A DNA stretch of 64,000 nt, taken from positions 62,001-126,000 of IMG/VR virus record IMGVR_UViG_3300009184_000033; one strand, written 5' to 3'. The notes beneath the pieces were generated by a model. The model saw only the letters and a program-made list of their open reading frames with translations. It was not told where the DNA came from and ran no database searches. The position numbers were made by a program, and so were the translations under genes. This document shows, piece after piece, positions 50,021 to 58,511 of the stretch (positions are counted from its first letter, which is position 1; each line of letters begins with the position of its first letter). This DNA is from a virus.

Positions 50021-50509
50021 ATGGATACACCAGCAGAGATAGTAAATCACGAAATTGCAACACCGGCGATTGGGCCTGAGGCACCGCCAGAAATGATTGC
50101 TGCACAGCCAGCGGTCGAAACTACCGAAATAGTCGAAGCGCCTGTTACGACTGGAGCGAAAGTTTATCCAAGCCTGTATGACACTATTCCGACAACAATT
50201 GCGGCGATCGCGATCGGTATTGGAATCATCGGCGGAATCCAGTGGACGGTAAGGAAGATCTTCTCTTCGGAAAAGATGGAGCACAAGGCGCTCACGCAGT
50301 TCGTAACTGCGATGTTCGCCCTTATTGTTGGCGTCTGGATAGCAGACAAGCTCATTGCAGGTCCCTCTACCGAACTGCTTCTTCCTGAAGAAAGCACACA
50401 ACTGCTTACGTTCATCAAGGACATCACGCTCATGGTGTTCAGCTACTACTTTGGCACTAAGGCACAGGTTCCTTCTGACGTTGTCGAGAGCGAGGTGATC
50501 GATGGCTGA
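50021..50509 (+). CDS. Holin-like membrane protein, 162 residues
   Basis: A Pro/Ala-rich N-terminal region (about 1-50) is followed by three hydrophobic segments: TIAAIAIGIGIIGGIQW, ALTQFVTAMFALIVGVWIAD and a third near ITLMVFSYYFGTKA. The FSYYFGTKA end resembles three-segment phage holins. GGAGGG precedes the ATG; GATAAATATG lies before that. A lysis role is inferred, since no endolysin is seen nearby. Confidence 0.55.
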   Translation: MDTPAEIVNHEIATPAIGPEAPPEMIAAQPAVETTEIVEAPVTTGAKVYPSLYDTIPTTIAAIAIGIGIIGGIQWTVRKIFSSEKMEHKALTQFVTAMFALIVGVWIADKLIAGPSTELLLPEESTQLLTFIKDITLMVFSYYFGTKAQVPSDVVESEVIDG

Positions 50510-50972
50510 TCCATTAGCACAGATCCTGGAAGCATCAGGCGGTGGAAATGTCTGGGCAGTGCTTGGACTTGCGGTCTCCGGTGGTCTAGGCAAGTACGCC
50601 TGGGACTTCTACAAGAAGAAGGCAGACCTCAATTTCAAGGCCAACGACAATGTCCGTAAGGACGTCAAGGAAGAGAAGCTCCTCGATCGCAAGGAACGGA
50701 ACGAGTTCAAAGACGACCTGAAGGAGCGCGTCGCCGCTCTTGAAGTGAAGCTCGAGGCGGCTGTGAAGGCAAAGGAGGACCTCCTCGAGCAGGTTGGTGA
50801 GCTTCGCGCAAAGCTGGCCAAGATTGAGACAAAGCTCGAGATCCTCCTTGCAGGTGGAAAGGTAGCACCAGAGCCACCAGCTCCAGAGCCTCCGCCAAAG
50901 AAGACTGCTGCAAAGGCAAATCCGGCATCAAAGCCAGCGGCAAAGGCCGCAAAGCCAAAGAAGAATGCCTGA
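50502..50972 (+). CDS. Membrane-anchored coiled-coil protein, 156 residues
   Basis: Residues 13-32 (GGGNVWAVLGLAVSGGLGKY) make one membrane segment; 33-115 are a charged coiled coil (LKERVAALEVKLEAAVKAKE); 116-156 are a Pro/Lys/Ala-rich basic tail. The layout suggests an envelope tether. Starts 8 bases before the stop of the holin-like gene. Confidence 0.55.
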   Translation: MADPLAQILEASGGGNVWAVLGLAVSGGLGKYAWDFYKKKADLNFKANDNVRKDVKEEKLLDRKERNEFKDDLKERVAALEVKLEAAVKAKEDLLEQVGELRAKLAKIETKLEILLAGGKVAPEPPAPEPPPKKTAAKANPASKPAAKAAKPKKNA

Positions 50973-51603
50973 CTGCACAATCAAGTCTGGGGAAATTGTC
51001 AGCCTCGAAGACCTGAGGCTGAATGACCCCAACTGCACAATCGAGGCTGGGGTCATAATCAGGCCACCTTTAGCTCCAGAAGTTGAGTCTGTCGATAAGA
51101 AGGCAGAAACAAAGCCTGCCAAAGTCAAGAAACAGGCAGAAATCAAAAAGACAGAAGCAAAGCCTGAAGAAGTTGTTGCAAATGTAGAGGCGCCGAAAGT
51201 GGCGCCACAGAAGAAAGTGGTCACCAAAGAGGTGATCGAAGTGCCGCAGCCTGTCATCAACAATGGGCTGTCTTCAAGTGAAATTGCTGCCGGTGCGGCG
51301 GTGCTTGGTGTTGCCGCCATAGGTGCCGCAGCGGCAACTTCTGCCGCAGGAGGAATTTCATCGATACAAGCCAAGATCGCATCGATGTTCGGCTCTAAGG
51401 GCGCAATTGCTGGCGCGGCAGCGGTAACCGCTGGTACGATCGTGGCAGTCAAGGCACTGGAATCAAAGATGGGCAAGCTTGAGCAGGATATGTCAAAAAT
51501 GAAAGAGGAGGTCGGTGGTGCCGCCTCCTCTATCGATAAGATTGACGAGCTACTTGACCGGCTCAGCAGAGACGGTAACGACAAACTCGACCCGCCTGTT
51601 TAG
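50965..51603 (+). CDS. Hypothetical protein with basic repeats and Gly/Ala-rich membrane segments, 212 residues
   Basis: Starts MPDCTIKSGEIVSLEDLRLN with a DCTI/NCTI repeat. Residues 45-85 are Lys/Val/Glu-rich (KKQAEIKKTEAKPEEVV). Residues 105-160 have two Ala/Gly-rich hydrophobic stretches (AAGAAVLGVAAIGAAAA, GAIAGAAAVTAGTIVAVKAL), then a coiled coil. Could belong with the two genes before it as an envelope-acting set. Its end overlaps the OmpA-like gene on the other strand by 54 bases. Confidence 0.55.
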   Translation: MPDCTIKSGEIVSLEDLRLNDPNCTIEAGVIIRPPLAPEVESVDKKAETKPAKVKKQAEIKKTEAKPEEVVANVEAPKVAPQKKVVTKEVIEVPQPVINNGLSSSEIAAGAAVLGVAAIGAAAATSAAGGISSIQAKIASMFGSKGAIAGAAAVTAGTIVAVKALESKMGKLEQDMSKMKEEVGGAASSIDKIDELLDRLSRDGNDKLDPPV

Positions 51604-54600
51604 GGCCTTGCCAGCTGGCGTTCCAGAGGAATCGATCGGAGACTCATCACCCTTGCCCTCGATCGAGATCCTCTCGGTCGAGATTCCTTTTCCAGCGAGA
51701 TAGTCGGCGGCAACCTTTGCCCTCTCGTATGAGAGCTCGTCAGGATGCTTGTACTCAATCTCAGAGGAATCAGCATAACCAACTACCTTGACTCCAAATC
51801 CAGGTCGAGAGTTCAAGATAACCCAAACGCCATCGAGTGTTGCTTGTCCCCTGGCGTTCAGCTTGGAATCTCCAGCCTTGAAACCTATGCCGATCTCTTG
51901 CTTCGGAGCCGTGACCGCGTCTGGCGCAGCTGGAACAACTATCACTATCGGCTGCTCGTACACGGTGACTGACTTGCAGTCGCATGCTGGAGCTGGTGGG
52001 GGTATGACCAGAGCTGGGGCTGGAATTACTTCAGGTTTATCATCAGAGCCAAAGGTCAACTGAGCTGATAGTTGCCAGTCGGGGTCTCCTGGCTGGCGGA
52101 TGATTCCCTTGCTTCCCGCGACTCCCACGGAGAAGTTTCCTATTGTCCAGTCGAGTGATGTCCCCACAAAGAGCGAGGAAACTGGTCTCTCACCGATGTT
52201 GTAGTAGGCTTGCGTATCGACGCCAACCGTGAAGTTACCAAGACCGTAGGCAGCTAGAGCGTTAAGGTAAGGACCGTCTCCGAGCTCGTAACCCTCGAGA
52301 TCAATTTCTGGGTAAACAAGGTAACCACCACCAGCTGTAAAGCTTAGATCCCCGACCTGTCCCTCGGCACCGGCCTCGACCTGCATCACTGTGTTCGGGT
52401 GCGCGACCCCGAGCCCAACGCCAGTGGGAACAACGACCGCGAGATCGCCGTAAGCTCCCCAGCCGTCCTCTCCGAATGCCTTTGTATATCCACGAGCTCC
52501 ACCCCAGGCGTCTCCGATTCTTGGTACACCATCCTGCATAATAGATCCCGGGAGACCCACATCGAAGGAGAAGTGATCGAAAGTGTACCTATTTGTCGTC
52601 CAGCCCCAGAAGGTGTCACCGATGACGACCGTCTCAGTGCCGTCTGGATTCACATAGGAGAGCGGGTCAGTAACGATACCGCCGACCACTGCCGATTCCT
52701 CACCCTTGAATACCGAGGCTCCCCTCGGAGGAAGAGGAACCACGCTCATCTCTGGGACCTCACCGCCTGAAGCGCCCATCAATAGTGGAGTACCCAGGAT
52801 AGCAGCCATGAGACCGAGGCCACGTCGCCTCACCGAGGCGAGGAGGGCAGCTCCAAGCAAGATGATTCCACCTGATGGTCCACCACCTGTCGTTGAGCAT
52901 CCGCCAGGAACGTACTTACCCACAGCTGGCTTGACTGGATCTTCTACGGGGTCTGTGTCGGTATCAACTGCTGTGTCGATGCCTGAATCAATCCCCGAGT
53001 CTATTCCGGAATCGATCCCTGAGTCGATGGCAGTATCGACTGCTGTGTCACCAGTATCTACTGGTCTGTCGTCCACTGGGTCGCATGCGTCTCCGATTCC
53101 GTCACCGTCAATATCCGTCTGATCATTAGGCTCACCGAAGCAGTTGTCGCTGTCGTCGGCGTATGTGTCACCGTCAGCATCAGAGTCACAGAAATCTCCA
53201 ATACCGTCGTGATCGAAGTCTAGCTGCTCGTCGTTCGGATAGTCAGGGCAGTTGTCGGCAAGTCCGCAGACTCCGTCAGAATCGACATCGTTCGATGGAT
53301 CTCCGAGGCAAGTGTCCGATCCATCGCAGACTCCATCACCATCGGCGTCGTTGAACGGATCGTATGGGCATGGGTCTATGTCAGCGCACTTGTCGTCAGA
53401 GTCGACGTCATCTTCCGGATCAAGGGGGCATGCGTCGCATCCGTCAGGGACAGTGTCGAGGTCAGAGTCGACAAGGTCATCAGAGCCTGCGCAGATGTCG
53501 ATATCTCCACAGACTCCGTCCGCGTCCGAATCATTCTCAGCATCAGCTGGGCAGATGTCGACGTCTCCACAGTTTCCGTCCTCATCAGCATCGTTCATGG
53601 GATCAAGCGGGCAAGTGTCTGCCGATTCGCAGAGTCCATCGCTGTCACGGTCATCGAGCGCGTCCGATGGACAGGCGTCGACGTCTCCGCACACCCCATC
53701 ATCATCTGCATCGTTCAGCTCATCGAGCGGACAGGCATCACAGTCATCAGAAAGACCATCAGAGTCTACGTCCGCGACGTCGTCGAAGCCAGGGCAGATG
53801 TCTGCAGAGTCGCAGGAGCCGTCTCCATCAGAGTCATCTGCTGAGTCGGTCGGGCAGGTGTCGCATCCGTTCGGAACAGAGTCGCCGTCGACGTCAAGCA
53901 GGTCATCGGCGCCTGGGCAAATGTCGTCCGAATCACAAGAACCGTCAGCGTCAGAGTCATCAAGGGCGTCGAATGGACAGGTGTCACAACCATCTGGGAC
54001 AAAGTCCAAGTCGGTGTCCATCAGGTCATCAGACCCAGGACAGGCCTCGTTGTTTCCGCAGACAGTGTCCTCATCCTCATCGTCGAGAGGATCGTAGATG
54101 CAGATATCACATCCGTCTGGAGTTCCATCTGAGTCAGAGTCTACGATATCGCTAAACCCTGGGCATGTGTCGAAGTCACCGCAGATTCCATCTAGGTCTT
54201 CGTCATCGAGAGGATCATTAGGGCAAACATCGCATCCGTCAGGGGTAAGATCTGAATCTGCGTCAGCAAGGTCATCGTATCCAGGGCAAATGTCGGTATC
54301 GCCACAGATACCATCAGCATCCGCATCGTTTTCAGGATCGGTCGGGCAAGTGTCCTCAGTGTCAGGTATGCCGTCAGAATCTGCATCTGGAATCACGGGT
54401 GCCTCGGCACATTCCGTCGCAGCGGTGATCGCAGAGTCATCAAGTGCATAGACAACCCTGAATGTCTCAGACTGTCCAGGTATCATATCACCTATGCGGA
54501 CTGCAAGAGAGATTGCCTGATCTGCGGTGGTTGTGGATCCAACTGATGAGTTTAGTCCTGAGCCGTTCCAGATATTGGAACCGTCTGTGTTGCTGAATCC

Positions 54601-55332
54601 GCCGTGCGTGACCTTTGCGCGTGAGTCAGAGGCAAGAAGGTAGAGGTCAGACCCATCGCCTCCCGTGGCCTTCACCTCAGCGAGATCAGTTGAGGCATTT
54701 GGCTGGGAGATGATGGTGTTGGTCGTGCTGTAACCGTAACCAGTCATCACAGCGTTGTCAGGATCTACGTTCCTGAACCAGTACACGTCCGACAGGGTGC
54801 TCGATCCGTTGTTGGTGAGTGTGACGGTCATGACGATGTAGACGCCGTCATTCACAACGCCGTACTGCGTCTCAATACCAAGGTCTCCCCTGTTTCCGGT
54901 CCATGTCGCGGCCCCGCCGAGATTCCCACAGATGTCGACTTCACAGGCAGGGTCACCGAGGCTGCCTACAATGTTCTGGCTTCCGTTGAAGTTTGTGTAG
55001 GAAGTGCCGTTGACCTCGACTCCCCATCCCTCGAGAGGCGAACCGGGAGAGAAGAAGTCACCGTAGAATGATGCCCATCCGTTGGCTTGCGGGTTCGCGA
55101 CAAAACCCATCTGGCCCGTGTTGGAGCGATAGTGCCAGCCAGCAGGATACCCTCCCTCGCCAAAGGCACCTTCACTTCCAAGACCAAGCTCAACGTAGGA
55201 GTTGCGGATGAAGGCTGCGGACCCAGGATCGCTTACCTCACAGAATCCGGAGGCGTGTGCTACTCTGGGAGCTGAAGCGAACGCTGCTAAAAGAACAGGG
55301 AATAGAATTTGATTTAGACATAGTTTGCGCAT
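51550..55332 (-). CDS. Giant secreted protein: TSP3 repeats, MYXO-CTERM-like segment, barrel and OmpA domain (1260 residues)
   Basis: Signal peptide at 1-28 (ILFPVLLAAFASAPRVAHA). Residues 30-310 are a beta-rich secreted domain; about 315-745 carry thrombospondin type 3 calcium repeats; about 752-797 repeat DSGI and DT; about 808-835 hold GGCSTTGGG, a hydrophobic helix and RRRG, a MYXO-CTERM-like pattern. It continues, after a second signal-like LMAAILGTPLLMG, into a barrel-like region (848-1097) and an OmpA peptidoglycan-binding domain (1144-1260; LSYERAKVAADYLAGKG, LNRRVEF). It looks like two host proteins fused in frame. Outer membrane role likely. Probably acquired from a Myxococcota host. 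Confidence 0.85.
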   Translation of the reverse strand: MRKLCLNQILFPVLLAAFASAPRVAHASGFCEVSDPGSAAFIRNSYVELGLGSEGAFGEGGYPAGWHYRSNTGQMGFVANPQANGWASFYGDFFSPGSPLEGWGVEVNGTSYTNFNGSQNIVGSLGDPACEVDICGNLGGAATWTGNRGDLGIETQYGVVNDGVYIVMTVTLTNNGSSTLSDVYWFRNVDPDNAVMTGYGYSTTNTIISQPNASTDLAEVKATGGDGSDLYLLASDSRAKVTHGGFSNTDGSNIWNGSGLNSSVGSTTTADQAISLAVRIGDMIPGQSETFRVVYALDDSAITAATECAEAPVIPDADSDGIPDTEDTCPTDPENDADADGICGDTDICPGYDDLADADSDLTPDGCDVCPNDPLDDEDLDGICGDFDTCPGFSDIVDSDSDGTPDGCDICIYDPLDDEDEDTVCGNNEACPGSDDLMDTDLDFVPDGCDTCPFDALDDSDADGSCDSDDICPGADDLLDVDGDSVPNGCDTCPTDSADDSDGDGSCDSADICPGFDDVADVDSDGLSDDCDACPLDELNDADDDGVCGDVDACPSDALDDRDSDGLCESADTCPLDPMNDADEDGNCGDVDICPADAENDSDADGVCGDIDICAGSDDLVDSDLDTVPDGCDACPLDPEDDVDSDDKCADIDPCPYDPFNDADGDGVCDGSDTCLGDPSNDVDSDGVCGLADNCPDYPNDEQLDFDHDGIGDFCDSDADGDTYADDSDNCFGEPNDQTDIDGDGIGDACDPVDDRPVDTGDTAVDTAIDSGIDSGIDSGIDSGIDTAVDTDTDPVEDPVKPAVGKYVPGGCSTTGGGPSGGIILLGAALLASVRRRGLGLMAAILGTPLLMGASGGEVPEMSVVPLPPRGASVFKGEESAVVGGIVTDPLSYVNPDGTETVVIGDTFWGWTTNRYTFDHFSFDVGLPGSIMQDGVPRIGDAWGGARGYTKAFGEDGWGAYGDLAVVVPTGVGLGVAHPNTVMQVEAGAEGQVGDLSFTAGGGYLVYPEIDLEGYELGDGPYLNALAAYGLGNFTVGVDTQAYYNIGERPVSSLFVGTSLDWTIGNFSVGVAGSKGIIRQPGDPDWQLSAQLTFGSDDKPEVIPAPALVIPPPAPACDCKSVTVYEQPIVIVVPAAPDAVTAPKQEIGIGFKAGDSKLNARGQATLDGVWVILNSRPGFGVKVVGYADSSEIEYKHPDELSYERAKVAADYLAGKGISTERISIEGKGDESPIDSSGTPAGKALNRRVEFVVTVSAEPVK
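53095..54390 (-). repeat. Thrombospondin type 3 repeat array
   Basis: More than a dozen units of the type D-x-D-x-DG(I/V)xDxxDxCP, each 20-36 residues, coding for Asp-rich calcium loops. The DNA is repetitive but diverged, so it is a protein repeat array and not a DNA satellite. The plus strand gives long false reading frames here. Confidence 0.85.
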
Positions 55333-55443
55333 ACCTGTAATTATGCGCTGAGATTTTACATAATTCTTCCAAAATTTACTTTCTTAGATTGGCCATAACC
55401 AGAACACGACTAATGAACGCTTCTGGAAATTTTTATAATCTCT

Positions 55444-55713
55444 CTATTTGATCTCGTCGACTGATTGATCCATCTCTTGATTCCAATTTGTCCTGAGCTG
55501 GATGAGCGGATTGAAGCTCGCCTTCTTCCTCTCGAGGACTAGGGCGGACTGAGGCTTCTGGAGGATTCCCTCGATCTCAAGTTCCTCGAAATCGATCTCG
55601 GTCTTCTGCTTGTAGACGACCTTTCCATCCTCGTCCCCGTCTTCGCCCGCGTTGGCGTGGCCAGGTGCAAAAAGAAGTGCGACAAAGATTGCGATTCTGA
55701 TCATTCTACTCAT
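55444..55713 (-). CDS. Small secreted protein, Myxococcota-like, 89 residues
   Basis: I start at the ATG at 55713 after AGGAG. Residues 1-24 are a signal peptide (MIRIAIFVALLFAPGHANA). The mature part VVYKQKTEIDFEELEIEG, LQKPQSALVLERKKASFNPL, and the NQEMDQSVDEIK end resemble a small secreted family I associate with Myxococcota (near gliding or TonB-type genes), but I cannot name it firmly. It stands next to the OmpA-like giant, which supports a shared origin. Confidence 0.6.
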   Translation of the reverse strand: MSRMIRIAIFVALLFAPGHANAGEDGDEDGKVVYKQKTEIDFEELEIEGILQKPQSALVLERKKASFNPLIQLRTNWNQEMDQSVDEIK

Positions 55714-55721
55714 GATGGCTC

Positions 55722-55958
55722 CTATGCATTCTGGATTGTCTGGAGGAAACACTCGTCCACTCCAAGGATCTGGCCGCGATATAGCACGTCATACAGCGGC
55801 TCTCTGGCATCTTCCTCGAACTGATGGCACTCGATTATGGTACAGATGTCGCCCAGCTGTATCTCTAGTTCATCGCCCTCCTCATCGAAGAGAGTTATCG
55901 ATATTGCGTCGTGATAAGAGTCTGGAGCAATAAATTTGCAAAGAGAACCAGGGAACAT
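55722..55958 (-). CDS. PGSL-type small protein, 78 residues
   Basis: MFPGSLCKFIAPDSYHDAIS, then ELEIQLGDICTIIECHQFEE and LYDVLYRGQILGVDE. The order of strands matches the KPGDLV family. The ATG at 55958 has TATAGTACTG before it and no clear ribosome site. Confidence 0.55.
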   Translation of the reverse strand: MFPGSLCKFIAPDSYHDAISITLFDEEGDELEIQLGDICTIIECHQFEEDAREPLYDVLYRGQILGVDECFLQTIQNA

Positions 55959-56045
55959 GTCAGTACTATATCTTCTTGCGACCGCCTTTTCAGGCTGGCC
56001 CATCTGCCACAGCGTCATTGAAGATCCAACGCGCAGCAAATCTTG

Positions 56046-57974
56046 TCAGTACCCGTCCTGCTCTTGAGCATGCTCCAGCGCCGACTCAAGATCTTCCGCA
56101 ATCCGATTTGCATCCTGCTCGTCGATGTGCTCGCAGTCCCTGATTATCGAGATTGCTTCCCTGGTGAGAGGGATGATCATCGCGGTGGTGTAGTTGGGTC
56201 TCTCACGGGCGCTGTCTATCATGTCCATCAGCTCAAAGAGCGCGCCAAGCGCCACTGAGTCCTCTGGACAGCCGGCGTCCTCTAGATCCATCTCCGCCAT
56301 CTCAAGGGCGGCAAGTAGCTCGGATGTCTGCATCTGCTCGAGGTCCCTTCCTGCGAACATCTCTCCCGCCTCGGTGAGGCTCTTGCCGCGAACTCTTGAT
56401 TCGACCACGCCGCGCGGATCCAAGATCGCGAGGACGCGCCCAGTGGTGATCTTGCCACGGCTCCAGTTGTCGAAGATCTTCTTGAAGGTCTGCCTGGAGT
56501 GCGTGACGCTCTCTTCCCAGATGTCACGGTTTTCTGGTGATAGAGTTTGCTCGAGCTCGTCGAACTTGGACATCACTTTGTGCCTGAGCTTATTGAAAGC
56601 TCTTCCGGCCGGAGTCTGTATGTCACGTGCTAGATCAAAGTTAGTGTCCATGCTTGCATGCCTGTTCTGGGCGAGCTTGTAGTTCTCCCAGATCGCCTTG
56701 TACTCTGGTGTCATGTGAAGCGTGTTGAGGAACCTCTGATAGTCCTCTATCACCTCGTCGTCGCCAGCATTAATGAGCCGCTGCGCCTGGTTGGGTCCAA
56801 AGATCTCCTTGAAGATTCCGATCAGACCTGGGATGACAGACCATGGAGAGTTGAGAAATGAGTCAATTATTCCGTACTCGCGGAGCAATTTGCCTCGAAC
56901 AGTTGCCATGACCGCAGACTCACCAATGTCAAGGGTCTTTGGATAGCCCTTCTGACCCGGCTTCTTTCTTGGTAAGCCCTTCTTCCTGCGCTGGCGGATA
57001 TTGTGCCAGAGACCCTTTGGCTTCGCTTCGTTCAGTGGCTCAAGCCCAGCAAGCTTGTGCCAGCGCTCGAGGATGGGATCTTTGTCGTATCTACGACCTG
57101 AATTCTCTTGGCTCTTTGTGGTCTCTTCTTCAGCTGGCTCGAATGACTTGTTTGGTGTAGAAGGATTTGCCTCATTGTGAGCAAACTCACCTGGACCATA
57201 AATGTGCAGTTCTGCTGGAATCTGCTTTGCCATGTTCTTTTCTACGTCATTGGTGTTCTTACTGAGATCATCATAGAAGTGAACTTCCTCTGGCTTTTGC
57301 GCGGCTTTGTCAACAAAGTGATCTTTTATCTTCTTGCCCTTGTTTCCGCCTGAGACGCCGAAGACTCCAGAGTTTGGCTTCGCACCCTGCTTCTCCAAGA
57401 ACTCTTCCATGTCTTCAGCGTTCGTGGCGGTCAGCTTGTTGCCGTGAATGTCCTCCACCTGTCCACTGGCGGTCCTGGCAGTTACAACTGCCGTCTTGGA
57501 GCCAGCCGCGTTCGCCTTCTTGAGCTTATCAATGGTGGACGAGATTGGCTTGGTGGTATCCAGGTTTGTGCTGCTCGAGGGAGTGTAGTCTACCAACACC
57601 TCGTCTTGTCCAGAGGCTCCAGTTGGAACTCCGAATCCAGTCGCAAACTGTCTATCTGATGGTATCTGCGACTGAATCTTGGCAAGAGCAGCAGAATTCA
57701 CGTAGGCGGCATATGCTCCGTCTTTTTCGGAGATCGGTACGATGCCCGGATCAAGCAGCGCATTCGTGCTGACGCCGAGGCTCTTGAGCCAACCCTCGAC
57801 CTCCTGCTTAGACTTGTGGACTGGCTTTCCGTCTCGGTACAACATTACGGCATTCGCATTTGTAGTGACGCCAAGCGTGTCGTCAAAATCGAACAAGTGA
57901 ACTTGCTTCTCTGGAGGAGCGTCACCTGGTACTGCATCTTCGAACAATAGATCGACGAGTTTCATCCGCTTCAT
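56046..57974 (-). CDS. HAD-type polyprotein with MKLVDLLFE tag (642 residues)
   Basis: Starts MKRMKLVDLLFEDAVPG, the tag shared with the 103-residue gene. Residues 25-285 are HAD-like: FDFDDTLGV (29-33 core), TAVVTARTAS and VHFYDDLSKNTNDV. About 301-312 is ILERWHKLAGL, also at the end of the 841-residue protein, then GLWHNIRQRRKKGLPRKKPG, a basic phage motif. The rest is helical and acidic. It could be a packaged polyprotein cut at LFE and near ERWHKLAGL. The ATG overlaps the pilin-like stop. Confidence 0.72.
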   Translation of the reverse strand: MKRMKLVDLLFEDAVPGDAPPEKQVHLFDFDDTLGVTTNANAVMLYRDGKPVHKSKQEVEGWLKSLGVSTNALLDPGIVPISEKDGAYAAYVNSAALAKIQSQIPSDRQFATGFGVPTGASGQDEVLVDYTPSSSTNLDTTKPISSTIDKLKKANAAGSKTAVVTARTASGQVEDIHGNKLTATNAEDMEEFLEKQGAKPNSGVFGVSGGNKGKKIKDHFVDKAAQKPEEVHFYDDLSKNTNDVEKNMAKQIPAELHIYGPGEFAHNEANPSTPNKSFEPAEEETTKSQENSGRRYDKDPILERWHKLAGLEPLNEAKPKGLWHNIRQRRKKGLPRKKPGQKGYPKTLDIGESAVMATVRGKLLREYGIIDSFLNSPWSVIPGLIGIFKEIFGPNQAQRLINAGDDEVIEDYQRFLNTLHMTPEYKAIWENYKLAQNRHASMDTNFDLARDIQTPAGRAFNKLRHKVMSKFDELEQTLSPENRDIWEESVTHSRQTFKKIFDNWSRGKITTGRVLAILDPRGVVESRVRGKSLTEAGEMFAGRDLEQMQTSELLAALEMAEMDLEDAGCPEDSVALGALFELMDMIDSARERPNYTTAMIIPLTREAISIIRDCEHIDEQDANRIAEDLESALEHAQEQDGY

Positions 57975-58177
57975 CTTGTTGTACCTACCCTTCCAATTTT
58001 TCCATCTGAGAGTATCTTCTTGATATCCTTACCAAGATCGAGAACGCCCTGCTTGAACGGCTCGATGAATACATATGCTGCCGCCACGATGGCGATGACG
58101 ATCACGCTGATGAGGAGCATGTACTCGACAGTGGACTGTCCCTCGTCATCTGCAATGAGCTGCTTCAGTAGTTCCAT
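57971..58177 (-). CDS. Flp/type IVb pilin-like protein, 68 residues
   Basis: MELLKQLIADDEGQSTVEYM followed by LLISVIVIAIVAAAYVFI and a charged tail. GQSTVEYMLLI is the prepilin hallmark: cleavage after Gly and the Glu five residues on, then a long hydrophobic helix, as in Flp pilins. A phage-encoded pilin is unexpected. GAGG precedes the ATG, and TATAAGTATC lies before that. Coupled to the HAD-type gene. Confidence 0.8.
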   Translation of the reverse strand: MELLKQLIADDEGQSTVEYMLLISVIVIAIVAAAYVFIEPFKQGVLDLGKDIKKILSDGKIGRVGTTR

Positions 58178-58202
58178 GTGATACCTCAGATACTTATAAC
58201 TA

Positions 58203-58511
58203 TCAGCCTGATTTGACTGTAACGAGGTGACCTTGCTCAAAGTGCCACAGGTCTCCCCTGACAAGCACCAGCCAAATCTTGAGCTCACTGAAGGCAAACG
58301 GTCCATCCACCACGGTTCCAACGTCCTGCTCGGTGGTCCTACAGACATCTTTAAAGAGACGCGAAATGGGATCGACTTCCCTAGTGCCATCGGCGCACAG
58401 GGTGTCGACCCCAGTCTCTATCGGCACAAACCTTACCAGGTCGCCGATCCTGATTTCTGCGCGGTGCTCTACTTCTGCTTGTTGCACGTGTCGCACAGTG
58501 TCCGGATCCAT
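58203..58511 (-). CDS. GDLV-family small protein
   Basis: The core EIRIGDLVRFVPIETG, a middle loop and WLVLVRGDLWHFEQGHLVTV match the small barrel family. The start is unclear: the frame to 58511 overlaps the next gene by 43 bases; a GTG at codon 9 would cut this to 18. No ribosome site decides. Confidence 0.5.
   Translation of the reverse strand: MDPDTVRHVQQAEVEHRAEIRIGDLVRFVPIETGVDTLCADGTREVDPISRLFKDVCRTTEQDVGTVVDGPFAFSELKIWLVLVRGDLWHFEQGHLVTVKSG

Noticed and set aside
53252-54155. Two long plus-strand frames of about 260-280 residues
   Set aside because: They mirror the TSP3 repeat array; Ser- or Arg/His-rich low complexity explains the lack of stops.
53095-54390. CRISPR-like periodic repeats
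   Set aside because: The periodicity is that of protein repeats in frame; units differ in DNA sequence and there are no identical direct repeats with unique spacers.
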